A stretch of DNA of 49,632 bases from Phycisphaerae bacterium (GCA_002862305.1 PKCS01000069.1:1-49632), one strand, 5' to 3'; shown: positions 1-9,270, numbered from the stretch's first letter. Made by a program: numbers and translations. Notes: generated by a model not told the origin, from the sequence alone.

Positions 1-2
1 TG

Positions 3-1280
3 TACCTCGCCATCGGCGCGGCCAGGGGGAGCGGGCTTCGCTTCTGCCTCTGGACCGCGCTGGCCGTGACCATCTGGGTCCCGTTCCTGGTGCTCGGCAC
101 CGCGCTGCTCGGGGGCACGATCCTCGGTCCCTTCCAGAAGGTCTTCGGCGACGGGGTGCTGCCATGGATCGTGGTGGGACTGCTGATGCTGGTCGTCCTC
201 CACGTGGTCTCGCTGAGCTTCACCGCCGACGGTCGGCTGCACCTCAGGGTGTTCTGCTCGCGTCTCGTCCGCTGGGAGTTCTGGTCGCCCTGGGCCTTCT
301 ACGGTCCGATCCTGCCCTGGTTCGTGGTGAACTACCTCCGACTGGGGTGCATGCGCACCGCGACCGCGGTCGATCCCTGCTGGCCCGATGGAGGCGCGAT
401 CGGGGAGAGCAAGCAACGGGTCCTGGACCTCTTCCCCGAAGGCAGCGTCGAACCCTCCTTCCGGCACCCGGACGGAGCGGACGTCGAGGCGTCGGTCCGT
501 CGCGTCGAGTCCCAGGGCTGGGGCTGGCCGATGATCCTCAAGCCCGACGAAGGCCAGCGCGGAGCGGGCGTCCACCTCATCGCGGATCCCGCGGAGCTTC
601 GCGACCGGCTCTCGGAGACCAGGATCCCGGTGGTGCTCCAGCGCTACCACCCCGGTCCCGGCGAGGTGGGACTGTTCTGGTGGAAGCTTCCCGGGGCCGA
701 GCGAGGACGGCTGTTCACCCTCTGCCACAAGATCTTCCCGGTGGTGGTGGGGGACGGTCGCCGGACCCTCAAGGAGCTCATCGTCGACGATCCCCGCCTT
801 CGCCTCCAGTTCAAGGTCTTCTTCCGGCGGTTCGAGGCCCGCCTGGACGAGATCGTCCCCCTCGACGAGCAGGTCCAGCTCACCCGTGCGGGGAACCATG
901 CGCAGGGCTGCCTCTTCGTGGACGGGGAGCACCTGCGGACCCCGGCGCTCGAGTCATGGCTGGACGAGGTCTGCTCCGCGGTGCCGGGGTTCCACTACGG
1001 GCGGCTGGACGTACGGTACCGCGACGTCGAGTCACTGAAGCGCGGCGAGGGTCTCTCGGTCATCGAGGCCAACGGGCTCGGGAGCGAGTCGACCAACATG
1101 TACGATCCCAGCTTCTCGCTGTTCAAGGCCTGGTCGCTGGTTCGCATCCACTGGATCGTCGCCATGAAGATCGGCCGGGCCAATCGTGCCCGCGGGGTGC
1201 CCGGGATCAACGAGTGGGAATACCTCAGGAACTGGTACCGCTGGCGACGCCTCGGCCGCTCGAGCGAGCTCTCGGACTGA
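3..1280 (+). CDS. Membrane-anchored ATP-grasp ligase-like protein (5' end outside window)
   Basis: The frame is open from base 3 and reads as hydrophobic protein before the first in-frame GTG (66), so the gene most likely starts upstream. About 425 residues are visible. The first ~110 contain two or three hydrophobic membrane segments. An ATP-grasp fold follows: the ATP-binding Lys lies in MILKPDEGQRGAG (about residue 180), and the metal-binding pair E-x-N lies in VIEANG (about 355-357). Families with this fold join a carboxylate to an amine or similar nucleophile using ATP, as in D-Ala-D-Ala or glutamate ligases. The substrate here is unknown; the membrane anchor suggests lipid- or envelope-linked chemistry (inference). 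It converges on the GH16 gene with 10 bases between stops. The fold is fairly secure, the specificity is not. Confidence 0.75.
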   Translation, partial: YLAIGAARGSGLRFCLWTALAVTIWVPFLVLGTALLGGTILGPFQKVFGDGVLPWIVVGLLMLVVLHVVSLSFTADGRLHLRVFCSRLVRWEFWSPWAFYGPILPWFVVNYLRLGCMRTATAVDPCWPDGGAIGESKQRVLDLFPEGSVEPSFRHPDGADVEASVRRVESQGWGWPMILKPDEGQRGAGVHLIADPAELRDRLSETRIPVVLQRYHPGPGEVGLFWWKLPGAERGRLFTLCHKIFPVVVGDGRRTLKELIVDDPRLRLQFKVFFRRFEARLDEIVPLDEQVQLTRAGNHAQGCLFVDGEHLRTPALESWLDEVCSAVPGFHYGRLDVRYRDVESLKRGEGLSVIEANGLGSESTNMYDPSFSLFKAWSLVRIHWIVAMKIGRANRARGVPGINEWEYLRNWYRWRRLGRSSELSD

Positions 1281-1290
1281 ATCGCCGCCC

Positions 1291-3447
1291 TCAGCCGCTC
1301 CAGTCCTGCAGCAGGATCGCGAGGTCCGCACCATCGACGACACCCGACTCGTCGAGGTCCCCGACCGGGTCCTCGGCGCCCCAGGCCTGCAGCAGGATGG
1401 CCAGGTCCCGTCCGTCCACCACGCCGTCCCGATCGAGGTCGCCCGCCAGCGGGGGCAACGGCTCGATCGGTTCGGGATAGTCTCCGGGGTCCGCCCACGC
1501 GAGGTTCGGCACCGTTTCGTCAACCCACCGGTCCCGTGCGTTCCCGAAGGGGGTGATGCGCACCCAGGCCACGTGGGCGGCCGTGATCCCGAATTCGGGA
1601 TCCCCCGTCCAACCGACCCGATCCCCGTAGCCCGCGGCGGGGAACCACGTGCCCAGCCAGAATCGTGCCGCCCTGAAGGGTACGTTGCCCTGTCCGAAGG
1701 GAACGTCCTGCAGCTCGTCGACGAGGCGACCGTCGATGAGCCACCGCACCGATCCCACCTCGGACCTGGTGATCGACTCGTCACCGAGGTCGCTTCCCGA
1801 ACGCCACTCGATCGTGAAGGTGTGGTACCGGCCGTCGAGCGCCTCGGTCGCGAGGTCCAGGAGCGCACCGTCCTCGTCGCGGAGGAGCTTGCGACCCTTG
1901 TGCTCGCCGCCCTCGCCCCCGAACTGGCCGCCCCAGGAGTTCGTCCGGGCCTTGGTGAAGGAGAAGTTGCCGGTGTCGGCGCCCGCCAGGTCGGTCGGGA
2001 ACTCCCAGTCGATCTCGGTGTTCCGGCGGGGGTTGGGTTCATGCCAGTACTCCGGTTCCCCCATCTGGTGGTCGATGTAGTGGAACGGCCAGAAGGCGGT
2101 GCAGGTCCCGTATTCCGGGGCGATCCTCGCCCGTACCTCGTAGCGACCCGATGCGTAGTAGTCCCGGGTCGCGATCGCCGCCCCCACCCGCGTCCGGCGC
2201 CCGTTGTGGACCAGCGGTCCGTCGTAGTGGTCGCCGTGCGCCTCGAGCCTCAGTGCGATGATCGGCCTTCCCTCGTCGAAGTCCTCCACCAGGGTCACGT
2301 TCTGCGGGGCCACGCCTCCGTTGTCCCCGCCCCAGGCCTTGCTCGAGACCAGCCAGCGGCCGGGGTCCAGGGTCCCGCTGGAGAAGTCGTCGTGGAACAC
2401 CTCCAGGGCGGGCGTGGGGGGGGAGTCCAGCGTCGGCCTCCATTCCCCACCGACCGCCGTGAACCGCAGATCGCGGTACCACGCGGAACCCGGTTGTTCC
2501 TTCCAGTTCTCGAGGGTCAGCCGTCCGTCACGCACCCATTCCGCCCCCGACTCCACCGGGAGCTCGATCCGCCGCCACTCGGTGTGGTCGAACGAGCGAC
2601 TGGCCACCGTGTCCCCGGATCCGGTGAAGTACAGGCTGGCCACCACGCCGGGGTCCACCCTGGTCTCGACCGACACCGTCCACTGGCCGTGGGGGGGCAG
2701 GGCGGCGGTGATCGGCTGGGTCGCCCGGGACGTGTCCTCGGTCGAGCGCAGGCGAAGCGCGTTGCCCGACCCGGTGGTCTCGATCGTCGCGTTGAGCCCC
2801 AGCGCCCACCCACCCCCGGTCGGGTCCCCGAAGTCGCCGTCGCGCAGCAGCGGGTCCCCCGGCGATGGCGCGACCTCGACCAGCGGTGCGACCGCCCAGG
2901 GTGCCTCGCCGGGATCGGGCTGTGGCGCGGGCTGGCGCCCCTCCCAGAGCCTGATCGAATCGAACTCGATCACCGATCCCGATTCGGCCTGCCACCCGCG
3001 GAGGTACACCTCGAGGGAGTCGGCCCCCTCGTCGACGTGCACCTCGAACCTCCGCTCGAGCCAGCGACCTTCCTCGCCGACGGCGATCCAGCCGAGTGCC
3101 TTGTCGATCTGTGCGCCGTCACGCACCCCGAGCACCGGAGGATTGAGCCGGTCGTTGGTCCGCACCCGTGCAGCGAGCGTGTACCGTCCCCTCGGCACCA
3201 GACCCTCGACGGTCTGCCGGAGTTCGCCGGTCAGTCCCGGTCCCGGCTCGATCCGGACCGACCTGGATCCCGCGAAACCCTGCTGGGAGAGGGAGACCGG
3301 TCCGCTGGAGGTCCACCCCTCGAATCCCGATTCGAACGAGCCGTTCAGGAGGAGGTTCTCCTCGGATACGGACGAACCACCCGCTCCCGCGGCGGCAACG
3401 ACAGTGGCCAGCCCCAGGGCTGGTGAGCGGAACAGATCGAAGAGCAT
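1291..3447 (-). CDS. Secreted GH16 glycoside hydrolase with two carbohydrate-binding-like domains and dockerin-like tail
   Basis: This 718-aa protein probably hydrolyses a beta-glucan or galactan (laminarin- or agar-type; exact substrate not readable). The ATG at 3447 is chosen because GGAGG lies 5 nt upstream and a signal peptide follows (MLFDLFRSPALGLATVV...); the frame stays open upstream but runs into a tRNA. Order: signal peptide; two beta-sandwich modules resembling CBM4/9 (each starting near LLLNGSFESG or LLRDGDFGDP); a GH16 jelly roll with the catalytic signature EIDWE (E478 nucleophile, D480, E482 acid/base by family rule); and at 669-718 two dockerin-like calcium loops (GDLDRDGVVDGRDL, GDLDESGVVDGADL) each ending LLQxW. 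No cohesin gene is visible nearby. Planctomycetes carry such tails widely, probably for localisation (inference). Confidence 0.88.
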   Translation of the reverse strand: MLFDLFRSPALGLATVVAAAGAGGSSVSEENLLLNGSFESGFEGWTSSGPVSLSQQGFAGSRSVRIEPGPGLTGELRQTVEGLVPRGRYTLAARVRTNDRLNPPVLGVRDGAQIDKALGWIAVGEEGRWLERRFEVHVDEGADSLEVYLRGWQAESGSVIEFDSIRLWEGRQPAPQPDPGEAPWAVAPLVEVAPSPGDPLLRDGDFGDPTGGGWALGLNATIETTGSGNALRLRSTEDTSRATQPITAALPPHGQWTVSVETRVDPGVVASLYFTGSGDTVASRSFDHTEWRRIELPVESGAEWVRDGRLTLENWKEQPGSAWYRDLRFTAVGGEWRPTLDSPPTPALEVFHDDFSSGTLDPGRWLVSSKAWGGDNGGVAPQNVTLVEDFDEGRPIIALRLEAHGDHYDGPLVHNGRRTRVGAAIATRDYYASGRYEVRARIAPEYGTCTAFWPFHYIDHQMGEPEYWHEPNPRRNTEIDWEFPTDLAGADTGNFSFTKARTNSWGGQFGGEGGEHKGRKLLRDEDGALLDLATEALDGRYHTFTIEWRSGSDLGDESITRSEVGSVRWLIDGRLVDELQDVPFGQGNVPFRAARFWLGTWFPAAGYGDRVGWTGDPEFGITAAHVAWVRITPFGNARDRWVDETVPNLAWADPGDYPEPIEPLPPLAGDLDRDGVVDGRDLAILLQAWGAEDPVGDLDESGVVDGADLAILLQDWSG

Positions 3448-3584
3448 GGATACCTCCGTGACTCCGGCCGTGGCGCGCCGTGTGCCGTGCCGTGGGGGCC
3501 CCGTTCCGGGAGCCGCCCTGACGGTGGATGCGAGGGACATCGCTCGGATGCATCCCCCGGTTCCGACCGCCGGCATCGAGGCAA

Positions 3585-3658
3585 TGGGCGATAGAGGACT
3601 CGAACCTCCGACCTCTGCCATGTGACGGCAGCGCTCTAGCCAGCTGAGCTAATCGCCC
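3585..3658 (-). tRNA. tRNA-Val (anticodon CAC)
   Basis: It folds as a full cloverleaf on the minus strand. The acceptor stem is GGGCGAT/ATCGCCC with discriminator A at 3585. The anticodon stem CTGCC/GGCAG encloses the loop GTCACAT, giving anticodon CAC (codon GTG). The T-arm contains GGTTCGAGTCC. The 3' CCA is not encoded. It sits upstream of the GH16 gene and overlaps a 5' extension of that frame, which helps reject the longer start. Confidence 0.93.
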
Positions 3659-3670
3659 CTGGAAGTCCCC

Positions 3671-3676
3671 AGTGTA
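3671..3676 (-). promoter_or_regulatory. -10 element TACACT for tRNA-Val
   Basis: TACACT on the minus strand ends 12 nt before the tRNA 5' end. The same hexamer sits at the same distance before tRNA-Ser in this window. The -35 region is not recognisable. Confidence 0.5.
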
Positions 3677-3739
3677 CCGCGAATCACGTGACCTGCTAGG
3701 TCGAACTCTTCTCTGGGCGACAACCGGCCCGAGCGCGGG

Positions 3740-5155
3740 TCAGCCGCCCTCGTCCACCAGCGCCTCGAGGTGGACCCTGATGCGCCTCGCGACCCGCTGG
3801 ACCTGCCGGCCGCGTGCCGCATGGTTGGTGGGGCTTCGACCGACGCCGCTCCAGGAGGGATTGGATCTCGCGCGACCGAGTTCCGCGAGCACCTCCTTCA
3901 CGAAGCCGGGATCGAGGTCCCGGCCCCGGATCCGGACCGACTCGAGGTGCGCATGGCCCCGGCTGGTCAGGGCCCCGATCAGGTCGACGCCTCGCGCGAG
4001 CATCAACCGGAGGACCACGTCGCCGGCGCGGAGGTCGTTCGCGCCCTGCGCCCGGCGGATCCAGCGACGCCCCTGGGTCGCGCTCGAGCCAAGGGTCCCC
4101 CCGAGAACCGCCCCGATCAGGGCTGCGGCACCGAGGCTGAGCCCGCCGACCGCGAGATCGATGGCGGCGCCGCCGGCGGCGCCTCCGGCCGCTCCGGCCA
4201 TCGCCCCCAGCCCGGCCTCCCGCAATGCCTCCCGCGAGAAGAGATCGATCCCCAGCCGTCCCTCGGTGCACTCCAGCATCACCTTCTCCGGATCCTCGTC
4301 CTCGAACCCGAAGGCGGCGAGGATCGCCCGGTGGGCCAGCGCCTCGTGCGTGCGCAGCGCCTCCTGCAGTCGCGTTTCCGCATCCTCGACCGCCTCGCTC
4401 GACCCCGCCCCCGAGGGCGCGACCGGCTGCACGTACGAGGCGGTGTCCACGAGCAGGTCCGCGATCGCCCGACTGGCTCGCGTGATCGACCGCTCCCGCA
4501 TCCGGCGCCGGTCCTCGGTCAGCAGGTCGAGTGCCTCTCGATGGTCGCTCGCGAGCACCGCCATCGCCTCGAACAGGCGCTGTTCGTCGGTGGCGTCGTA
4601 GACCACGGTGTCGAACGTCGCGGTGGCGTGGAGACCCAGGCGCGCGAGTGCATCACGCCATTCCTCGGTCCGGCTTCCCTCGTCCACCACGAAGTTCATC
4701 ACCGGGAGGACCGGTCGACCGCACCGGGCGAGGAGCTCCAGCTCGTCGGTGTGCCGTGGCAGGACGGGGTCCCTCGCGTCGAGCACGTAGAGCACGATGT
4801 CCGCGATCCTCGCCTGCCGGAGTGCCTTCGCCTCCCCGGTGAACGGACCCTCGGCCTCGCTGCGCCCGAGGAACCGCTCGATCAGCGAGGGCCCGTCGTC
4901 GCGTCGATCGGTGCGAAGCCCGTCGATGAACTCCAGCAGGCCGATGGGATCCTCCAGCCCCGGGGTGTCGCGGAACTCGGCGACCGCCCGTCCCGACGCC
5001 AGCAGCTTCACCGACTCGACGTCGGTGGTGGTCGCGGGACTCGGGGACACCGCACCGAATCCCGCGTCCCGCGAGAGCGTTCGCATCAGCGAGGTCTTCC
5101 CCGCATTGGTGTGACCGACCACCGCGACCATGAGGATGGATGCCGGTTCGCTCAT
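3740..5155 (-). CDS. Era/TrmE-like GTPase with DUF3482-type C-terminal region
   Basis: This 471-aa protein begins MSEPASILMVAVVG. The P-loop GHTNAGKTS is at residues 14-22, and DTPG (G3) is at 63-66 after a threonine-rich switch I (PATTTD). The C-terminal half has a glycine/alanine-rich hydrophobic segment (AGAAGGAAGGAAIDLAVGGLSLGAAALIG) that may insert in or contact the membrane. It matches, from memory, the GTPase/DUF3482 family usually encoded next to DUF2868 proteins. The start at 5155 overlaps the upstream stop as ATGA (5152-5155), so the two are translationally coupled and probably form a complex. The cellular role of the family is not established. The frame is open further upstream but that part overlaps the DUF2868 gene and is not used. 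Confidence 0.82.
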   Translation of the reverse strand: MSEPASILMVAVVGHTNAGKTSLMRTLSRDAGFGAVSPSPATTTDVESVKLLASGRAVAEFRDTPGLEDPIGLLEFIDGLRTDRRDDGPSLIERFLGRSEAEGPFTGEAKALRQARIADIVLYVLDARDPVLPRHTDELELLARCGRPVLPVMNFVVDEGSRTEEWRDALARLGLHATATFDTVVYDATDEQRLFEAMAVLASDHREALDLLTEDRRRMRERSITRASRAIADLLVDTASYVQPVAPSGAGSSEAVEDAETRLQEALRTHEALAHRAILAAFGFEDEDPEKVMLECTEGRLGIDLFSREALREAGLGAMAGAAGGAAGGAAIDLAVGGLSLGAAALIGAVLGGTLGSSATQGRRWIRRAQGANDLRAGDVVLRLMLARGVDLIGALTSRGHAHLESVRIRGRDLDPGFVKEVLAELGRARSNPSWSGVGRSPTNHAARGRQVQRVARRIRVHLEALVDEGG

Positions 5156-7404
5156 GCGCCGTGCTCCTCGATGAGTCCCGCCAGGCTGGCACGCCACCGG
5201 CCGAGCTGGTGCCCGGCCTGTTCCGCATCCTCGAGTTCGGGGGGATCCTCGGTGAAGGTGCGGTCGATCGCCTGCTGGATGCGTCGTTCGCCCGCGCCCT
5301 GCATCGCCAGCACCACCGTGAGCAGTGCCGCCGCGGACACCGCCTCGCCGCGCAGCCTCGCGGGCGGATCGTCCTCCGGGAGGCTGTCCTCCGAATCCGG
5401 CTTTCGTCCCCCGCCGAGCAGTGCGAGCACCCCGCCACCGGCCGCTCCAGCGGCCAGCCAGCCCGGAAGGGCCGCGAGCGCGGCCGGTGCCAGGGTCCCC
5501 GCGGTGGCCAGGCACGCCAGGATGCCCGCCGCACCACCGATCGCGACCCACCGGCTCGATCGAGTCAGGCGATCCGGCATCACCGAGGTGATCGCCTCCA
5601 CCGCCTGCTGGAACCCCTCCCGCGGATGCTCCACCAGCCTCGTCGGTTCCGGCAGTCCCGCCAGCCCCCCGGTCGCTCGTGCGCCGGCGCAGCTGGCGAC
5701 CGCGCGATGAAGCGCGACGAGATCGCTGGCCTCGGGCACCGTCGGCCACTTCCTGACGTGGGCCGCGATCTCGGCGAACGCCGTGTCCACCACCCCCATG
5801 ATCCCCCGGTCCCCGGGCAGTTCCGGACGCCCCTTGCCGGCGATCAGTTCATTCAGCCGTGCTCGACTCACCGCGGTCAGACGATCGAGGTCGAGTTCGG
5901 TGACGGTGCCCCTCGTCTGGAGTTCCCCGACCATCAACTTCCAGTCGGATACGCGCTGTTCGAGGACCCGTGCGTCGCACCGCCTGCGGAACCGATCTCC
6001 CCCGGTGAGCACCACGTTCAGGATCGAGTCCCCCGTCACCTCGTGGAACCTCCGCATGGTCCTGGCCATCCCCCGGTCAGGGGTGGTCGCGAGGTCCACC
6101 ACGATCACCAGTCGACTCGGTGAATGTTCCGCGAGTGCGACCCGCCTGACGACCGCGGCGCGATCCTCGCGACTGGACACGATCCCCAGGTCGGTCACCG
6201 TCGCATCGCAGGGGGGTGGCCAACCGCATTCCGGGGTCTCGAGCTCGATGCCCACGATCGCGGAGCCCCGTGCGGTCCGTTCCGGATCCGCGAGTTCCCC
6301 GGCCGCGGCATCGCCTTGCTGGACTCCGGGATCCGGGATCGTCTCCACCGCGACCGGCCGGGGTTCCGCGAGCGCCCGCAGGGGCGCGAAGTTGGGCGAA
6401 TCGACGTCGGGTCGCCAGCGCCGGACGGCCCGCTTCCAGAGCAGCACCGAGAGCACCAGCAGCAGGCAGCGGGGGAGCAGTCCGTAGAGGATGAGGCACC
6501 CGATGATCAGTCCGCTGAACGCACGTCGTGCGTCCGCGCTCGAGGCATTCGATCCCGAGGCTTCGATCCTCGCCGAAGCGAACTCCGCCTCGCTGGGCAC
6601 CTTGAACCCGATCGCCTCCGGCAGCCTCGAGATCGCCTCCCCGACCTGCTTGAACGCGGCTTCGGATCCGATCGTGGTCTCCCACCCGAAGTCCACCTGC
6701 CTGATCGAGAGGATCACCACCAGGCCACCCAGCAGGCCGATGTTGAAGAACGTCCAGCCCAGGTGGGTGATGGTCCCCAGGGCCCAGCGGGTCCTCGGGC
6801 CACCGAAATCCACGTGCGTCACCGCGGCACTCGCCGCCTCCACGCGTTCCCTTCGTTCGTCCCCACCCCGTCGCGGGCCGGACCCGAGCTGCCCGGCGAT
6901 GATCCGCGCGATTCCCGCGATCGCTCCCCCCAGCGAGCAGCGGCCCAGCAGGCGTCCGCCGAGGATGGCGAGGAGGATCCAGAGCACCAGCAGCAGGGAC
7001 TGTCCCCCCAGCACCGCACCCAGGATCCAGAACAGGTTCACCGGTCGCCCCGCGGGGGCCTCGAGGATTCCGGCCGCGGTGAGGGTGCCGAGGACCGCCG
7101 CGGCCACCATCGCGACGAGGCAGATCAGGGCCGTTTCCCAGTGCCGGATCCCGGACATGATCCCTCGAAGCGCCGCGGACTCCGGCTGCGCCGCGGCCAC
7201 CTCGTCCAGTCGTTGCTGGAGTGATCCCGTTTCCACCCCGGGGACGTCGCCCCGGAGGGTCTCCCGGGTCCCCCGGACCTGGATCAGGTTGGCCATGGCC
7301 AGCGCCAGAAGCCCCGACGGCTGCAGTGCGCGTGCGACGGTACGCACCGGCTCACCGGTCGGCGGGGCAACGGTCTCGCTGGAGGAGTCGTCCTTTTCGG
7401 GCAT
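5152..7404 (-). CDS. DUF2868 membrane protein, partner of the downstream GTPase
   Basis: This 750-aa protein has hydrophobic segments at about 92-112, 124-149, 215-234 and 297-323. The sequence THLGWTFFNIGLLGG around 213-227 is characteristic of DUF2868. A soluble region of ~280 residues follows (330-610), then another long hydrophobic stretch at about 615-660. Family knowledge: DUF2868 proteins are multipass membrane proteins co-encoded with a DUF3482-type GTPase, and their function is unknown. Its stop overlaps the GTPase start by four bases. tatA lies 85 bp upstream on the same strand, so the three may share a transcript. Confidence 0.78.
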   Translation of the reverse strand: MPEKDDSSSETVAPPTGEPVRTVARALQPSGLLALAMANLIQVRGTRETLRGDVPGVETGSLQQRLDEVAAAQPESAALRGIMSGIRHWETALICLVAMVAAAVLGTLTAAGILEAPAGRPVNLFWILGAVLGGQSLLLVLWILLAILGGRLLGRCSLGGAIAGIARIIAGQLGSGPRRGGDERRERVEAASAAVTHVDFGGPRTRWALGTITHLGWTFFNIGLLGGLVVILSIRQVDFGWETTIGSEAAFKQVGEAISRLPEAIGFKVPSEAEFASARIEASGSNASSADARRAFSGLIIGCLILYGLLPRCLLLVLSVLLWKRAVRRWRPDVDSPNFAPLRALAEPRPVAVETIPDPGVQQGDAAAGELADPERTARGSAIVGIELETPECGWPPPCDATVTDLGIVSSREDRAAVVRRVALAEHSPSRLVIVVDLATTPDRGMARTMRRFHEVTGDSILNVVLTGGDRFRRRCDARVLEQRVSDWKLMVGELQTRGTVTELDLDRLTAVSRARLNELIAGKGRPELPGDRGIMGVVDTAFAEIAAHVRKWPTVPEASDLVALHRAVASCAGARATGGLAGLPEPTRLVEHPREGFQQAVEAITSVMPDRLTRSSRWVAIGGAAGILACLATAGTLAPAALAALPGWLAAGAAGGGVLALLGGGRKPDSEDSLPEDDPPARLRGEAVSAAALLTVVLAMQGAGERRIQQAIDRTFTEDPPELEDAEQAGHQLGRWRASLAGLIEEHGA

Positions 7405-7489
7405 CGCTTCCCTCGCCGCCCCCGCTCAGGTTTCTCAGCACGATCACGATTCCGCCTCCCACCACGGGAGTCGGTCCGCAGGGCCCGGC

Positions 7490-7810
7490 TCAGTGATCCT
7501 TGGCGGGTTCCTCGTTCGCACGGTCGTACATCGCCGACCGAGCGCTGTCGGTGGTGTCCTGGGTCAGTTCCCGGGACGAGGCACCCTTCGAGTTCGAGGC
7601 CTCCTGGTCGATGTCGTCCTCGATCCCCTTGATGCCCTTCTTGAACTCGACGATCGACTTGCCGACCGAACGACCGACTTCGGGAAGTCGCCGGCCGAAG
7701 ACCAGGAGCCCGATCGCGAGCAGCGCTATCCACTCCCAGCCGCTCGGCATCCCGAAGGCGAGGACCGGACTGGTGAGGCTTTCCAGCGACATGAAGGTTG
7801 ACGGTGTCAT
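7490..7810 (-). CDS. tatA: Sec-independent (twin-arginine) translocase subunit TatA/TatE
   Basis: This 106-aa protein would form the protein-conducting part of the Tat pathway, which exports folded proteins. One transmembrane helix (WEWIALLAIGLLVFG) is followed by the family motif FGRRLPEVGRSVG, an amphipathic helix rich in Lys (VEFKKGIKGIEDD) and a polar tail. The ATG at 7810 is preferred because GAAGGA lies about 7 nt upstream. The frame extends to 7876, but a TACACT -10 lies directly before that ATG, so the longer form would not be transcribed. No tatC is visible here. The DUF1501 protein at 22.1 kb carries a twin-Arg leader and is a possible client. Confidence 0.9.
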   Translation of the reverse strand: MTPSTFMSLESLTSPVLAFGMPSGWEWIALLAIGLLVFGRRLPEVGRSVGKSIVEFKKGIKGIEDDIDQEASNSKGASSRELTQDTTDSARSAMYDRANEEPAKDH

Positions 7811-7876
7811 GCACGAGTCCTTCAGGGATTGGGGGTGACTTTCCGGAACCGGATCCCGTTGGTCGGGTCCTGTCAT

Positions 7877-7882
7877 AGTGTA
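7877..7882 (-). promoter_or_regulatory. -10 element TACACT for tatA
   Basis: TACACT lies on the minus strand, about 67 nt upstream of the tatA ATG at 7810, leaving a leader of about 60 nt. It is the same hexamer as at the two tRNA promoters. No convincing -35. Confidence 0.4.
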
Positions 7883-7939
7883 GCGGCCGGGAGCCCTCCG
7901 GAAGACATCCTTCCGAATTGTGCCGTGACCGCTCGTTCC

Positions 7940-7970
7940 TTGCAGGGAATCGGCCTCCCGAACCGATTAT
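7940..7970 (+). promoter_or_regulatory. Possible mltA promoter
   Basis: TTGCAG (7940-7945), a 19-nt spacer and GATTAT (7965-7970), about 55 nt before the mltA ATG. A short inverted repeat CCGAA-N7-TTCGG overlaps the -10. The spacer is long, so this is tentative. Confidence 0.3.
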
Positions 7971-8025
7971 TCGGACTGGAAGTTGCTCCCCGACCCGTCC
8001 GCCCCCGGCTCCAGAAAGGCGTTCC

Positions 8026-9270
8026 ATGACCGAACCCGCGAACACCATCCTCACCCGCGTCGGCCTCGCCTGCTGCCTGCTGGCCGTGGTGGGGTGCACG
8101 TCGTCCCCCAGGACCGCCAAGCCCGAGTACCACCGTCCCCTGGAGCCCGGCGAGCAGTCGCTGCGCAAGGTCTCGCCGGACGCGGTCCGCATGGACCTCG
8201 TGACCGCCTACCGGAATCGGGAGTCCGGACTCCTGGTCGCCCTCGACGAGAGTGCGCGATGGTACGAGGCACCCTCCAGCGAGCGTCGCTTCCCCTTCGA
8301 GACCCGGGACGGGACGGTCAGCCACGACCTCGCCCGGGCCAGCGTCCTCGCCTTCAAGCAGACCCTCGAGGAATCGTCGAGCGGCGAGGTCTTCGCCCGG
8401 GACATCCTCAGGAGCTTCGACGTCTACCAGACCGTGGGCTGGGACTCCCGGGGCACGGTCCTCTTCACCGGGTACTACGCCCCGATCTTCAAGGGAAGCC
8501 TGGAACGGACCCCGCGATTCGCCCACCCCCTGCACACCCGGCCGGAGTGGTTGCTGACCACGACCGAGGGCATCCCGTTCGGACGCCGGCTTCCCGACGG
8601 TCGGATCGCGGACTCGCCGGATCGCGCGGAACTCGAGGATTCGGGGATGCTCGACGGCAGCGAGCTGGTCTGGCTGGAGAGCAAGCTCGACGCCTACATC
8701 TGCCAGGTGAACGGTTCCGCCTGCATCGAGCTGCCGGACGGTTCCCGGATGTACGTGGGGTACGCGGGCAAGACCGAGCATCCCTACACCGGCCTCGGTG
8801 CCTCGATGCTGGCCGAGGGGATCATGACCAAGGACGGGCTGAGCCTGGACGCCATCGAGTCCTACAACCTCGAGCACCCCGAGGTCGTGGAGCGCCTGAT
8901 CGACCGGAACCGGAACTACGTCTTCTTCAAGGAATACGACGGCGCCGGGTGGCCTGCCGGTTCCCTCGGGGTGCCGGTGACCGAGCGAGCCTCGATCGCC
9001 ACCGACAAGACCATCTACCCCCCGGGGGCGGTGGCGCTGGTGGACACCAGGGTGGTGGACGGTGCGGGTGGCAAGGCCGAATTCGTGCAACTGGTCTGCG
9101 ACCAGGACACCGGTGGCGCAATCGTGGCCCCCGGACGCTGCGACCTCTTCATGGGCATCGGTCCCGATGCCCGCACCCTCGCCGGGGGGCAGTACGCGGA
9201 AGGCACGATGTACTACTTCTTCCTGAAGCCGCGGCTGGTCGCCGGGCACGGGGGCGTGGATCCCGGGTGA
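8026..9270 (+). CDS. mltA: Membrane-bound lytic murein transglycosylase A
   Basis: This 414-aa lipoprotein should cleave the MurNAc-GlcNAc bond of peptidoglycan with formation of 1,6-anhydro-MurNAc. The ATG at 8026 is preceded by AAAGG at a suitable distance and starts a lipoprotein signal with lipobox VVGC (lipidated C24). The MltA barrel domain covers roughly 130-290 (FTGYYAPIFKGS, GYAGKTEHPYTGLG). The C-terminal 3D domain has its three aspartates around DTGGAIVAPGRCDLF (D361, D373). The length fits the family. It is divergent from tatA. Confidence 0.92.
   Translation: MTEPANTILTRVGLACCLLAVVGCTSSPRTAKPEYHRPLEPGEQSLRKVSPDAVRMDLVTAYRNRESGLLVALDESARWYEAPSSERRFPFETRDGTVSHDLARASVLAFKQTLEESSSGEVFARDILRSFDVYQTVGWDSRGTVLFTGYYAPIFKGSLERTPRFAHPLHTRPEWLLTTTEGIPFGRRLPDGRIADSPDRAELEDSGMLDGSELVWLESKLDAYICQVNGSACIELPDGSRMYVGYAGKTEHPYTGLGASMLAEGIMTKDGLSLDAIESYNLEHPEVVERLIDRNRNYVFFKEYDGAGWPAGSLGVPVTERASIATDKTIYPPGAVALVDTRVVDGAGGKAEFVQLVCDQDTGGAIVAPGRCDLFMGIGPDARTLAGGQYAEGTMYYFFLKPRLVAGHGGVDPG

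Noticed and set aside
66-68. GTG at 66 as the start of the ATP-grasp gene
   Set aside because: The frame is open to the window edge and the residues before it are hydrophobic and continuous with the membrane segment, with no ribosome site.
1186-3426. Long plus-strand open frame opposite the GH16 gene
   Set aside because: The minus strand gives signal peptide, catalytic EIDWE and calcium loops. The plus frame is Arg/Pro/Val-rich and matches nothing, a common artefact of GC-rich DNA.
3770-5710. Long plus-strand open frame opposite the GTPase and DUF2868 genes
   Set aside because: It crosses two real genes linked by an ATGA overlap and has no protein-like composition or motif.
7811-7876. Extended tatA start at 7876
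   Set aside because: The TACACT -10 abuts that ATG and the added residues are not TatA-like. The ATG at 7810 has a good ribosome site.
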